A stretch of DNA of 64,000 bases from the NCBI RefSeq assembly GCF_046630445.1, contig NC_092333.1, positions 104,579,501 to 104,643,500 on the forward strand, written 5' to 3'. The notes under the pieces are model-generated. The model had not been told where the DNA came from. It saw only the letters and a program-made list of their open reading frames with translations, and searched no databases. This DNA is from Rutidosis leptorrhynchoides (taxonomy: Eukaryota; Streptophyta; Magnoliopsida; Asterales; Asteraceae). Within the stretch, counting starts at the first letter, position 1, and the number at the start of each line of letters is the position of its first letter. Of the stretch, positions 11,308 to 22,968 are shown piece after piece. The translations under genes and the position numbers were made by a program.

Positions 11308-12460
11308 AAATACGTTGTTAACAATTACACCAAGTGTCCTTGTATGTAATCCACCCCTGTTTTAATGAGTCCATTGACTATTAATCCATTCCCGTATCCG
11401 GTTAAATGAACGATTATTAGTATTTATAAATATCCCGCTCATCGTGTCCGATCGAGTGTATGTGGTTATTTATAATTACCTCAAATTGTAAATCTCTATA
11501 TTAAAATAACAAACTATCATTCAGTTGAACAAATATAAAGCCCATTAATAGCCCATAGTCCAATTTCCACAAGTGTCGATCTTTTGTCCAAACCCCAATT
11601 AGGGTCCAAAGCCCAATAACCCAATCTTAATATTTAGTCCAACATCATGATTACTTCGGCTTAAATAAACATAATAATAATTTAGCTACGAGACATTAAT
11701 TTAAAAAGGTTGAACATAACTTACAATGAGTATTAATCGCGTAGTGTTACACGGACAGAATTTTGACTTACAAACTTAAAACATTCGCTACTATAACTTT
11801 ATTATTATTAACTTAATATTAAAATTATAATTAAAATATAAATATAAATATAAATTGAGAGAATGAGAGAGATCAGTGAATAAGGTGTACTAAACTCGTC
11901 CGAAAATTGCTGAATTTATAGATGTGGACAGGCTTTTGGGGCCATGCGATCGCATGGGTTTCCTTTGCATCTGCCATGCGATCGCATGGACAGGCTATCC
12001 AGACTCAGTCATTTACTTAAAACGTGGGTTGCTCGATTTATTTAATATATAATATAATATATATAATTTTATATAATTATATATATATTATATTATATTC
12101 TTGTGCATAGTTGACTTGTAATTTTAGGTCCATTGAGTCGCGCGTTGATAGTTGGCTCAGGTCCTGGTTCCAGATTTTCGAACGTCCTTTCGTACGATTT
12201 AATATCTTGTACTTTGCGTTTTGCGGCTTGTACTCTTGTAATTTTTAGACGTTTCTTATCAATAAATTGAACCACTTGGATTGTACTTTGTACTTTTTAG
12301 CTTTTTGGTCGTTTGCGTCTTCAAATCGTCGAATCTGTCTTTTGTTTTCACCTTTTATTATTTAAACGAATATCACTTGTAAATAGAACAATTGCAACTA
12401 AAAGCTTATCTTTCTTGAAGGATAATGCTATGAAATATATGTTCGTTTTTAGCATTATCA
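11308..12460 (+). repeat. Degenerate LTR-retrotransposon sequence with a plus-strand LTR end
   Basis: No host gene seen. The piece from about 12100 ends in TTAGCATTATCA at 12460, compatible with an LTR 3' terminus, and a CTTGTACTTTG-like phrase recurs. Two perfect 16-bp palindromes (CCATGCGATCGCATGG) lie near 11952 and 11984. Family unclassified. Confidence 0.45.
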
Positions 12461-13809
12461 TGTATACACACAATGAATTATTAATGTACTTAATAATTAT
12501 ATATGTGATAATATAACCTAAGTATTATTTAATATTTAGTTATACCTTAGTATGTCTTATATATATTAAATATAATTACCTTTAAATAAATACCTAAATT
12601 ACTTCAAAGATAATAGTGTTTTATTAATCAAACATTATCCAAAAATGTCTAAATACTTAATTAAATATCTAAAAATTATATACATAATTTTTATAGTCTT
12701 AGTTAATCATATAAATCAGTAAAAAAAATTAAGAAAACATTTTTATTATATTTTGTATTTATTTTTGTTTTTACCCTTAATTTATTCACAAAATAAGTTT
12801 AATTCTACATAATTACTAAATAAACCCAAACAATTATTTTTATAATTTTTATAAGTTTCTGTCAGTCTAATAACCTGTAGAAAAAATATTTAAAAAAATA
12901 TTTTTATTATTTTATATTTATTCTTAATTTACTTTCGAATTACATAATAATAGAGTTTAATTATATAATAATTACCAATTCGACCCAAGTAATTATTTTT
13001 ATAATTTTTTTAGATCTATATAAGTTTTATAAACTCAGAAAAAATTATGTATATTTTATTTTTAGTTAAAAATATTTAATACGAATTTTACATTGTTTTT
13101 ACGTTTAAATGCTACACAATTAGTATTTAATTATAAATAATATTCCATAAATTATAAAAATTATTTTTATACATCATAATACTTATAATACTAATTATAA
13201 CATATAAACATAATTTATATATATTAATTTCGAATTTATAAAGAATATACAAAAAATAAAAGCAATTCGATAAAAAAAATATAGAAAATACCTCAAGTAG
13301 TTTCCCAAGTTTGTGAGAGAGTTTTTCCAAAGATTTGATGCAAGTTTTTATAAAATGGAAGTGGGTATTTATAGGAAAAAAATAGTTGGTGAAAAAAAAA
13401 ATATAGATAAAATAAAGGTGCCAATTTTGACAAAAAAATAAAACATGTTAAAAATATTTTTAATATGTTTTGTCTTTGAAAATATTTAGTCAAAATTCAT
13501 GGGCTCATTATTTAATTTATAAAAAAAATCTTATTTCTTTTTTTTATAAGCTAAAAATATAAATAATGATTAAAATAACTTATTATTTAATTAATAATTA
13601 TGTTACATATAGTTTTATATATAATACAAATTAATATTAATATTAACTAAAGTTATTTTATATAATTTGTATAAACTTTAGTTAACAAAACGTGTCGACA
13701 AAAAATAAATATTTAATCAACGTCGAATTTAATCATATATTAAGTATGGATAACAACCCTAGGGGCAAATTAGTCAATTCAAGTATGAAAATGTGAGGGT
13801 TGTTATACA
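12461..13809 (-). repeat. AT-rich minus-strand LTR 5' portion ('I')
   Basis: On the minus strand an LTR-like start TGTATAACAACCCTCAC lies at 13809, followed by CCTAGGG and a long AT-rich stretch. A TATA box (CCTATAAATACC, plus-strand 13363-13379) precedes CT-rich DNA. The layout matches the U3 of LTR families B/E (TGTAACAACCCTCAC... TATAAATACC), suggesting a distant relative. No gene. Confidence 0.5.
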
Positions 13810-14460
13810 TGCGCAACTTTTATAACTGTTTTACACGTTAGACACAAGTACTCAAACTTTTATGCTATATACGTGCTTTGTCATGCAAATCACCACCGTA
13901 ATATCGTTAATTGCTGAGGTATAAGATGTAAACTTAGTTATTATGAATAGCGCTATTGAGAGTAACGTCTTTGTCCATTTGACCGTTGGTCTTCGGATAC
14001 ATAATAATGATTCAACGACACTGACAGTACAAGGTGTCGCGGGGTAACTTTTGTTTAGTCGCGATATTACAAACAACAACTCTTTCGATTGATATATTTG
14101 GTATTAATCAACTTTAAACTAAAATCTTGTGGTCTAATACTATATTGAACTATTTATTTATGACAAACCTATGAACTCACTCAACCTCGTGTTGACTTTT
14201 TAAGCATGTTTATTCTCAGGTACTTAAATATTGCTTCCGCTGTATATCTGCTGCTTTGATGATGATTGCTTGCTATGCTTAGAGTCTTCATTACATATCA
14301 TATCAATTAAAGACATTTAATGCTCTAAATACAATGTAATCTATTTATCTTCCGCTGTAAAACTCAATAAAACGTCTCATATAGAGTCGTTCTCGTTTAT
14401 ATAACTGTGATTTGATATAATTAGTCACAAATACCTCAGGCCATATTTGGGGGTGTGACA
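13810..14460 (+). repeat. LTR 3' portion, plus strand, B/E-related
   Basis: Resembles the R-U5 part of the B and E LTRs: ACACAAGTA, then the block AAACCTATGAACTCACTC, GTTGAC and AAGCATGTTTATTCTCAGG (14202-14220), then CTTCCGCTGT. It ends GGGGGTGTGACA at 14460. Truncated at its left edge. Confidence 0.55.
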
Positions 14461-15208
14461 GGTGATGGGGCTGTAAAAGTCACAGCAAAACAGTAGCGAT
14501 GTAAGGGTTGTTTTGATGATGGTGGGAGTCGATTGTGGTGAAGGTGTTGGTGATAAAAACTACCGAACAAAAATAACAAGGAAGAGAGGAGAAATTTCAA
14601 GTGTTGGTGAATAATTTTGTGATACAAATTTTATGAGATACATGGGTCTTTTTATAGGCCAAGTTTTAGAATCATGATCATGGAAGGATTTCTCAATGAT
14701 AAGCTTGGAAAAGGGATTAGGATTAGGATTGATAAATTGGAACTTGATTAGAATTAGGAGTCTAGGATTAAATTACTTTGTTATCAATTTTCCCCCCTTT
14801 TTTTCTCTCTCTTTTTTTTTTTTTTTTTTTTTGGCTAAACATGGCCGACCCATTTTTTTTATTTATTAATATTATTATTATTATTATTTTTAATAAGCTA
14901 TATAAACATTTATATATATATTTTATGTTTTTTATTTAATAAGTATTTATTAATTTTATTTAATTAGACCTATAACTTTATTTTAATTTAAATTGTTCTT
15001 CAAAAGTTTATTAGTTTAGGGAAATGTCACATTTTATTAATTACCTAAAGTTTAATATCACAGAAAAAACATAAACTTTAATTAACAGTGAGTGTTGACT
15101 AAAAGTTTACTATTTGATCAATGTTTTGTTAAGTAAAATTTACGAACACATAAAAATCCTAAGGGCAATATAGTAAAAGTAGGAATGAAAAACTGAGGGT
15201 CGTTATAA
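14461..15208 (-). repeat. Minus-strand LTR 5' portion ('H')
   Basis: On the minus strand it starts near 15208 with TATAACGACCCTCAG and contains a TATA box (GGCCTATAAAAAGACC at 14645-14660) followed by a CT-rich leader. A poly-T/A run of about 22 lies at 14811-14832. No gene. Confidence 0.45.
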
Positions 15209-16200
15209 AAGGCACAGGAATTATCTCAGTAATTATGTCTTAAAATAAAATAATTAATTCTAATTTAATATATGAAAATATATTGTTTTTTAACGTGAAT
15301 AATATACGACATACGATACCAAAGTAGAAGGGAGTAAATAAGTACAAGTAATAAATAAATATAAATACTCTATCTATTATACGTGGCTAATAAAATCTGT
15401 TGTATACATAATTAGTGCTATGAAGTACTCGTAAAATGTAAAGATACTATGATGTTCCATACTTCCATCAAGAGTTCAAGACTAGTAACCAGAAACCACC
15501 CCACAAACACTAGTTTCCAAATCAAGATGAACACTTTAACAAGTACATATATTGTTATATTTTTTCATATTATGTATAAACATAAATATAATATCTATAT
15601 CTATATTTATATATTCATGTAAACTTCTAAAATAATGATGTCATCATTTCACTAATTACCTTTTAATTTTCATAATGATGATGTCATTATTATGTTATAT
15701 ATTAATTCTACTTAGTTAAACATTTAAAAAAATATACAAAATAAAAACAAATAATTATACCGACAATATATGCATGCCAACTTTGAAGGCAATAAAGGTT
15801 TATGATTCTAAATTATATATACAAAATAAAAACAAATACAAACCAATAATACCATTTTACTAATTTATATTATAAAATTAATTCTAATTAAAAAAGGATA
15901 CAAAATCAAAACAAATAAATACCCAGAATATATAAATACTCTCATGACCATATGTACAAACTTTTTAATAAATTGTATAATCTTTTACAAAACAACTCAT
16001 GAACACATGTATAAACTTTGAAGCATATTGTACAACATTTATATAATAATTGTATTTTAAGTTTTAAAAAATTTTCAAGAGGCATTTGTTATTAATAATA
16101 ATTATTATTAAAAATATAAATACTCAATATTTAAGCAAACTTTATTATTATTATTTATAATTATAATTATAATAATTATTAGTATTATTATTATAATTAA

Positions 16201-16248
<48 letters not shown>

Positions 16249-16917
16249 AATATGAGTTCTTTTTACGAGATTAATTACGTTATATATGTATTCGAACTAC
16301 ATGTCTCAATAAAATGTTGTAATATAGGTTTTTATGACAAAAAAAAATAGTAATTGTGATAAAAATTAGAAGAGGGTGGTGAGAGAATGAATGTAGTTCA
16401 TTTATTCTGATCAAGTTAAGTACATCAATATGTTTGTAAAAAGAAAGACAAATTTCTTAGTCAGAATCCATGGTTTTACGGGTCATTAAACTAAATGAAC
16501 TTAACATTTACATTCACTTAATACCTAAAACATATCATTAAATTATTTTGTTTAAAGAAACCCGTGATTCCACAGGTCATTTCTATAATAGGCCTCACAG
16601 TTTCTATATTTCATGAAAGTATATTGGCATCATTCATTCAACTCTTATACCACAACACTATAATTACACATTGCAGAAAATATAGGAAAAAATACAAACT
16701 TTTTCTATAAACCAAATATTTGACATTTCTAAAGCTTATTCCTTTAGTTATCCCATTTTGCCCTTATATTCCAAGTTTGTTGCTTAACTATATCCATCCT
16801 ATAAAGCTACTTCTTTGTACATAAGGAGGGGCTAAAGGGTAATTCCACACATAGGCATTCCAAGGTTAAACAGCACTTGTGTTATGAAATGTGAAGACAA
16901 ATCATTTGAAAGGGAAC
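15209..16917. other. AT-rich intergenic DNA, no gene seen
   Basis: Very AT-rich, with short repeats including an (ATT)n tract. The right part (about 16700-16917) is the likely 3' UTR and flank of the minus-strand PLATZ gene. I see no ORF with recognisable content. Confidence 0.5.
16195..16246. repeat. (ATT)n microsatellite
   Basis: About 16 ATT/TTA units without interruption. Confidence 0.9.
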
Positions 16918-18759
16918 TTAACATTCTATTATTAGTCCTCCCATTGGTGCTCTATGGGGTGTACCCTTTCTCCTTTTGGCTGTTCTAAAGCTTGCGACAG
17001 TCGGAGGTGGCGTTGAAGGACAGAAACTTTGAAATCCGGCGTTATTGTGATTGTTTCTTCGTCGAAGATAGCTACCACTACAATATGAATCATCTGAATC
17101 CGATATTGTCATCATTATATGTTTTTTCTCATGAGAAATCTTCTTATCCCTATTGAAATTTTTGGATGTCCCAACAATCTACATCAATTATAAACATAAA
17201 AAATTGATCATTTATTAATAAAAGGGTTCTTTTTATGTGTAAAAAGAAAGAGAATCTCTTTTTCGTTTTTCAATTGTACTTTATAAAATAATTAAACATT
17301 CAAGGTTCTTATTCCCATTCCCACTCATCAAAAAGTCAATTTTTGATCATCTACAAAGATCCCATTTTTCAATGGCTGATATTATAAAACCATGATCAAT
17401 CAAAGTACATAATACATACACAATATACATAACTTAAAACAAAACAAAGTGATTATTATTAATAATTAATAATATGGAGAATACTAGTAGAAAACTTGGT
17501 ACTAGACAACCACGTTAAATAATACATAATATTAATATTAATTGATATTTATATTTATAAATAAAATAAATAATAAGACTACACCTATAAAATAATAAAA
17601 TAAAAATATAAAAGGGTCAACGAAGGAAGCATAGGAGTAGGTGAACTAATAAAAATAGATTCACCATTCACATAAAATTAAGAATCACCATCACATAAAA
17701 TTAAAATTTAAAAAAAAAAATGGTGAAATAATGATTTACCTTGCATCCAAGTGAGCAAAATCTGAAGGAATCGAGAAGGCTACGATCACATACTTCGCAG
17801 GTATTTGTAACACCTTTACCTGGCTTTGGTTGTGGTCGTTCATTCAAGAATACAACTTTTGCACTGTTGATAACATAAGTCTGAACTGAAGTGATGTCTA
17901 AAAACTTTTGAATTTCTGAAACTCTAATCACATCATGATACGATGACCTTCGAATCTGTAAATGTAACATAAAAGTTTACCCCATTGTGAATAAAGAAAT
18001 ACGGAGTAAAAAAAAAAAAAACTAAATTAGTCAACAAACCAAATACAAATTCAAACTTGATGAGAACCCAAATGATAAAATTCTAAAATATGAAAAACTG
18101 AAACACCAGTTTACTGAAAACAGGGAATAAACTAACTTCTTGAAAAAATGGTCAAGAAAGTCAAGTAAAAATTCAAACTTGATGACACCCAGATGATTAA
18201 ATCCAAAATTTTGTAAAACCCTGGTGCTTAATTTCGATAAAATGACAAAAGATTAGAAGACCACTTTTCTGAATTCAGGGGAAATAAAACAAATTTTAAA
18301 ATGGAAATGAAAATCACTAAACAGCCCAAACTTGATGAGACCTCCATATGATTAAATTCAAAATTGGATAAAACCCATATGACATATTTGAAAAACTGCT
18401 AAAAATCGAGATGCTACTTCTCAAAATTATATATGGAATAAAAAAAAGGTGTTTTCTATTTCTAGTTACCTGAATGGCACGGTGGTCCTGATGGTGATTG
18501 AGACAAAGAGAACATAAAGGACCATTGATGCAATCCAAACAGTACATATTACATTCAGACTTATGTGAATCAGCATGTATTTTACATTGAACAAAGAAAC
18601 AACGTTCAGAAAGCAAAGGTTTCAACCATGGGGCCCATTTGTTTTCTTCTTTACCATGTCCTCCGGCACCCTACATTCTTACATTATGATCATCATATTT
18701 CATAATCACAAAAAAAAACAACCTATAAAAATTTATAATTTTGTTGAATTACTTACCAT
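16918..18759 (-). CDS. PLATZ-family zinc-binding transcription factor, 226 aa, four coding exons
   Basis: Plant-specific A/T-rich-sequence- and zinc-binding protein, known in the family as a nuclear DNA-binding regulator, often a repressor. Exons on the minus strand: 18757-18759 (the ATG alone, then GTAAGT), 18470-18670, 17740-17955 and 16918-17178. All introns are GT-AG and phase 0. The predicted protein starts [16 protein letters not shown] and has the PLATZ Cys/His signature from about residue 25: [19 protein letters not shown], then [11 protein letters not shown]. It continues with [35 protein letters not shown] and a second Cys group, [19 protein letters not shown] (about 118-140). The C-terminal exon is variable, basic (RRRNNH, AKRRKGT) and Ser-rich. 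Length is normal for the family. The start is supported because the frame upstream of exon 2 has no other ATG consistent with splicing. No damage seen; probably a functional host gene. Confidence 0.9.
17179..17739 (-). other. Intron 3 of the PLATZ gene
   Basis: 561 bp, donor GTAAATC at 17739 and acceptor ending GATGTAG at 17179. AT-rich, with no ORF or transposon recognised. Confidence 0.85.
17956..18469 (-). other. Intron 2 of the PLATZ gene
   Basis: 514 bp, donor GTAACT at 18469 and acceptor TTTACAG at 17956. A phrase (CAAATTCAAACTTGATGA) recurs three times in diverged form about 130 bp apart (near 18045, 18170, 18325), suggesting an old tandem duplication. Confidence 0.8.
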
Positions 18760-19044
18760 AACTCTTCGCGTTTTTGGTTTGGTTTCGGTAAGAAAAGTGG
18801 TTTCTTGATTATGAATAGCCAGTTTAAAAAGAAAATAAAATGAAATAAAGGTGGTGGAATATGGAAAGTGAATTGGGGGTTTTAGTTTTAGGAAGTATGA
18901 AAAAAGTGAGAGTGAAAGAGAAGGGTGGTTGCTTCTTATCCGCTGAAAAATACAAAGAAAACCTAACTCCAAACCTTGGGTGCACCTATTCCTTCTTTCC
19001 TTTTCAATGAAATGAAATTGATATGATTTTGATATAATAATCCA
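18760..19044 (-). promoter_or_regulatory. 5' UTR and promoter-proximal region of the PLATZ gene
   Basis: Lies directly upstream of the PLATZ ATG. A CT-rich stretch on the minus strand (CTTCTCTTTCACTCTCACTT near 18905-18925) is typical of a plant 5' leader. No TATA box is clear enough to place. Confidence 0.4.
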
Positions 19045-19245
19045 TTAAATTTTTTTTTTTAACAGCGAATGAGATCACCCGAGGGGGACTAAACCACCCG
19101 TTGCGATCATCTCCCGTTTCGACTATGCCGATGCAGCGATAATAACCCCGCCCCCATCGCTGCCCGAGAGGAAACCTTTAAAACCGATCCAAGGGCACGG
19201 TCAAGTAAAACCCCTCTCCCCTTTACCCCCAAACTATATGTGAAA
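19045..19245 (-). mobile_element. SINE-like short element with A tail
   Basis: A GC-rich island (CCCGAGGGGGACTAAACC, ATAACCCCGCCCCCATCG, AAAACCCCTCTCCCC) follows directly after a T run at 19049-19060, so on the minus strand it ends in poly(A). Size about 200 bp and composition contrast with the AT-rich surroundings suggest a retroposed short element. Pol III boxes are not clear and no duplicate target site was found. It could instead be a LINE end fragment. Confidence 0.4.
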
Positions 19246-19555
19246 GGTGTAATGGATGAATACTTCATTACAGTGATTAAATTGTATTATCTGACTAACT
19301 ATATTAAATTATTGTAGTAAATGTGATTATGCGGAGTATTATTTATTTAGAAGTTATTAACCTTCCAGTTCCGAGTTATAAAGGTTTGAACTTTTTATTA
19401 AAGGAATTGAAAGGCTGTTGGGATCCTGTCAAATAGTTTTCTTGTTGTGATATTTTGTTTTTTTTTTTTTTTTTTTTTTTTTTTGGATTCGGGCTTCTCA
19501 TTTGGATTTGTATTTTTGGTTAACGTCTCATAGTTTTAGGCTTTTTTAGTTCGTG
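19246..19555. other. AT-rich spacer with poly-T run
   Basis: No gene. A run of about 27 T lies at 19458-19484, possibly the A tail of a minus-strand retroposon. Confidence 0.5.
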
Positions 19556-19835
19556 ACCGGGAGAAATTGACGTTCCCACAGAACAAATCATATCATTTGA
19601 CGAGGGTATGAATTCTGAAGATTTGCGCACTAATTTCGATTTGTTAGAGGAACGCAGAGAGATGGCCGAAATATTTCGTGGAACCAAGAGGTTGAGGGTT
19701 CAAGTCCCGTAGTGGACATATTTCGTGGATTATTGTAAATATTCGTGTAAAGTGTGTGAGTTTGCCTTTCAAAAAAAAATGCCCGAAATACGCGAAGCTA
19801 TCAACAAACAGCGAATCGCGAAGTACTATGATAAG
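19556..19835 (+). pseudogene. Ty3/gypsy (Athila/Tat-like) integrase C-terminal fragment, split by a SINE
   Basis: In-frame peptide pieces DVPTEQ, FDEGMNSEDLRTNFDLLEER and REMAE, and after a 106-bp interruption IREAINKQRIAKYYDK then stop. These resemble the LDLLEERRE...AAIREAxYKQ...YYDK segment downstream of the integrase core in Athila/Tat elements. No upstream catalytic core is present, so this is a short relic. The break is due to the SINE at 19673-19778. Family assignment from memory of motifs. Confidence 0.55.
19673..19778 (+). mobile_element. tRNA-derived SINE (probably 5'-truncated) with target-site duplication
   Basis: Contains a near-consensus Pol III B box, GGTTCAAGTCC (19697-19707), and ends in a run of about nine A. 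It is flanked by ATGGCCGAAAT (19662-19672) and ATGCCCGAAAT (19779-19789), an 11-bp target duplication with one mismatch. Only about 24 bp precede the B box, too few for a normal A box, hence the truncation call. Confidence 0.75.
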
Positions 19836-20110
19836 TGAGTCATGTTCTATCCCTCCATTTGGTTTTGTTTGTGTTAGATTGTTTGTTTAGTTTGTGTTCG
19901 TTTGTTTGTTATCGTTTAGTCGGTTTTCTGTTGTCTGTGGAGCTTTTTAGTTGGTAATGTTGGTTCGCTTTGTTGGTAGGTTTTGGTGTTTGTGTTTTTA
20001 CCCATCTATATTTTGGTTTTGTTTCATCTATTGATGAAAGCTTCTATTTTATGTTATTTCTTAGTTTTTCGCCATAAAAATAATAATATTTATAATATAT
20101 ATAACAATAT
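19836..20110 (+). repeat. L1-like LINE 3' UTR fragment
   Basis: T/G-rich DNA ending TTAGTTTTTCGCCATAAAAA at about 20084. The TTTTTCGCCA(T)AAAAA ending recurs at about 54100-54120, suggesting two copies of one LINE tail. No ORF retained. Confidence 0.4.
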
Positions 20111-21009
20111 TTTGCAAAAAATCTTTTAATTTTGTAGTAATGGATGAGAAATGTGAAATCAATGTATATGTATGACTATGAGAATGAGAATATATTTATG
20201 CATACCATTTATGGATCTTCTTGTTTGAATTTTCGCTTAAAAGGGTTGATTAACATTTATTTAAAAGAAGAAGGAAGTTGCTATAGTTAATTTAAAAGAA
20301 GAAGGAAGTGACTAAGAGTGGAGTGTAATTTTTATTTTACAAGTTCTATAGTGCACAGTTGAGGCTACTGTCTTTGTTTTCTTTATGATCGAGTTGATCG
20401 AGTTGATATGGGTTAAAGAGTGTAAATCCACTTCAATCCTTTATTGTACTGCTTGGCCTTTCACTACTTTATGAGCTGCCGTTATCTATTTAATTCATGT
20501 TTTTTGCAAAATAAAATAATAACAAATAAAATAATAAAATTAAAGTAAATAAAGGGAAGAAAAAAAAAACTTAAAAGGGTTGATTAACATTTATTTATTT
20601 ATATATACTCTAAATGGTAACTCAACAACCAATTTGATTGGCTCATTTCTGTGGCAAAATCATTTTAATTTCCTTATTTTTTTTTATTTTTTTTTTTGCC
20701 TGTTCTCGTGTTCGTCGTGCAACAGCATAGATTGTATGATTCTTTCTTGTTTATGTCTTTGTTCTTGATTCTGGAGATTGTTTTATTTGGTTTCTTGTAA
20801 TTATTTTGTAGAGACGATTGAAGCATTTATTACAAAACCGGCATTTGGTATAACGCCCTCTAGGTTCATTATGTTGTAGTCATACGCTTGTTCAATTCCT
20901 TTTTCCTCTTGGAGCAGAACACCCTAAACATTGAAGTGAAAGTAAAGACATATACGTGGAATTTTTTGCCAACATCTTGGGCAACATAAAAAATGCTGGA
21001 ATAGCCAAG
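20111..21009. other. Intergenic DNA, no gene seen
   Basis: AT-rich, with a repeated phrase AAGAAGAAGGAAGT (20266 and 20300) and long T-rich runs near 20680-20695. Nothing else recognised. Confidence 0.4.
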
Positions 21010-21735
21010 TTTTTTTTCCTTTTTTTTTTTTTTAGAAGCAAATTTTATTTCAATCACGAAAGGTACAAGTACAATAGGCCAAAGTAGGCCAAACTCGACC
21101 ATTTACAAAACTCGAATGGATGTTGAGCGGACATCCATAATACTAATAAACGGATAAACACGAATAGACTCGACTATACAAAATTAAAAACGCGACTTTG
21201 GACTTGATAACCACGTTAACCAATCAATTGAACTTCCTCGAAATCTTCTAGATATCCACTAGAAAGACTTGACTTCGATCTCACTTAAAGCCATTGGAGC
21301 ACTCCACGATTTGTTTTTGAACGTTTTTTGGTTTCGATTCTTCCATATAAGATACCCGGTTACCCACTCGACCGCTTGCCACACCATGGATTGAGTCGAA
21401 GATAAGTGTTGCGATGATTTCCCGATGAAGGCCTCACTAATGCTAAGATTTGAAACATGAGAGAAACCCCACCATTTGTATACTTTTTTCCATACTTCTA
21501 ACACATGTTTGCATAAGATTAAAGAGTGATCAACCGACTCGATGCTATAGTTGCATAAAGGACATAGAATCGTATGTAGGTCCAATCCTCTTTTATCTAA
21601 TTCTTCTCGAACCGCCAATCTTCTAAGCCTCGCTCTCCAAATGAACACTTCAACCTTTTTTGGAATGAGATTATTTCTTTGAGTCTCTATATGCAAAGAT
21701 TTCCCTTCATTAACTTTTTCTTCGAATATTGAATG

Positions 21736-21767
<32 letters not shown>

Positions 21768-22390
21768 GTAAACTTGTCATTTGATGCCATACTCCACTTC
21801 CAAAAGTCGTTACCGCTGTTATCAAAAACAAAGTCGTTAATTAATTTTGATAGTTTCGTCAATTCGTCAATTGCACGTCCAGTTGGTAGCCGAGCCCAGC
21901 TCAATGACCCTTCATGACCTGATTCTGTTCTTTTGATTCTGCTGCAGACCATCGCTTGCTTCTCTGTTTCTAAGTGATAAAGCCGCTTGAATTGTTGCTT
22001 GAGACTAACCGGCAGTAACCACGAATCTTCCCAGAAGTTTGTATCAGCACCATTTCGAGTAACTTTGATGAACGAGCTGTTGAATGGAATCCCCATGTCT
22101 TCAATTTTCTGACCTGCAAAAACTATATCCTGCCAAATACCACGAGATGGGGAGCAAAGATGAGAAGATCCGATACCAAAACCACCATTCGGGCCATAAA
22201 GACTTGTTATGACTTTGACCCCTAATGAATGGGGCTCGGGGTGGAATCGCCATCTCCATTTCCCGAGTAAAGCAAGGTTTTTCGACTCGAGTGATCCAAT
22301 ATTTAGACCACCCTCCTCGAAAGGTAAACAAACACTTTCCCATTTAATCCAAGATAATTTTCTTTCCCCAAGCTTTATTATGGTAGTATT
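21010..22390 (-). mobile_element. 5'-truncated L1-type LINE
   Basis: On the minus strand: reverse-transcriptase C-terminal region, then zinc-binding domain, then a short 3' UTR ending in GTGATTGAAATAAAATTTGC and a poly(A) tail (plus-strand T run 21010-21033). The 5' end stops near 22390, typical of incomplete reverse transcription. No clear target duplication found. Confidence 0.8.
21259..22390 (-). pseudogene. LINE reverse-transcriptase C-terminal and zf-RVT region, frameshifted
   Basis: Minus-strand peptides include ERKLSWIKWESVCLPFEEGG, LALLGKWRWRF and NFWEDSW (connection domain after RT). After a break come IPKKVEVFIWRARLRRLAVR and CPLCNYSIESVDHSLILC (reverse-transcriptase zinc-binding domain, CX2C...H...C). 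The two parts are in different frames, separated by a 29-base homopolymer (T on plus, 21739-21767). The palm domain with the catalytic aspartates is missing, so it cannot be active. Stop at 21259. Confidence 0.8.
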
Positions 22391-22968
22391 TACAAAATGA
22401 TTTATATCAGTCAAGTTACAAAAGTAACCTGTTATATTGATGTTGTTATGAAAGTACAAAAATAGAGTAGAAGGACTCACAATTGGCTCTGTTCTCGAGT
22501 CATATTTGGAAGAGAAAAGAAATGAAGTGAAAAAAAAAAGAAAATGGTGTTCTTGAATTTTGTTAGAGAGGAAAGGAAAATGAAATGAATGAATTATTGT
22601 AGTGCATTTTTTTTTTTCATTTTTACCTTTCAAATTGAAAGGATGCCACTTCTCTTTCATCCAGGGGCGAGTTTAATTCATGAGGAGTATGGTCCTATGA
22701 CTCCATTAGTGTAAAAAAAAAAAAAATTATAGAAATATATACTTCAAATTGTGTAGAAACCACTAGATTTAACGATAGAATCTCATATAATTTTAAATTT
22801 ATGATTTTTTTACAAAATAGTCACTAAATTACAACTCAAATATAATTAGCTTTGAAAAAAAAAATACTTTAAGACCCATTCGAGTTTCATCCTAAATTCT
22901 CTACTGTTTTCATCCCTCCCTTCTTCACTTCCTTTATTTTCTTTCATAATTAAACTCGAGTATGTTAA
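22391..22968. other. Intergenic DNA, no gene seen
   Basis: AT-rich, with several A/T homopolymers (22607-22618, 22713-22726). An open frame continues from the LINE on the minus strand but its content is low-complexity and not recognised. Confidence 0.4.

Noticed and set aside
18733-18972. 79-codon minus-strand frame upstream of the PLATZ gene
   Set aside because: It covers the 5' UTR and runs through the ATG|GTAAGT splice donor; composition is leader-like.
19697-19707. Genuine tRNA gene
   Set aside because: B-box-like sequence only; no acceptor stem, anticodon arm or A box; A tail and target duplicate favour a SINE.
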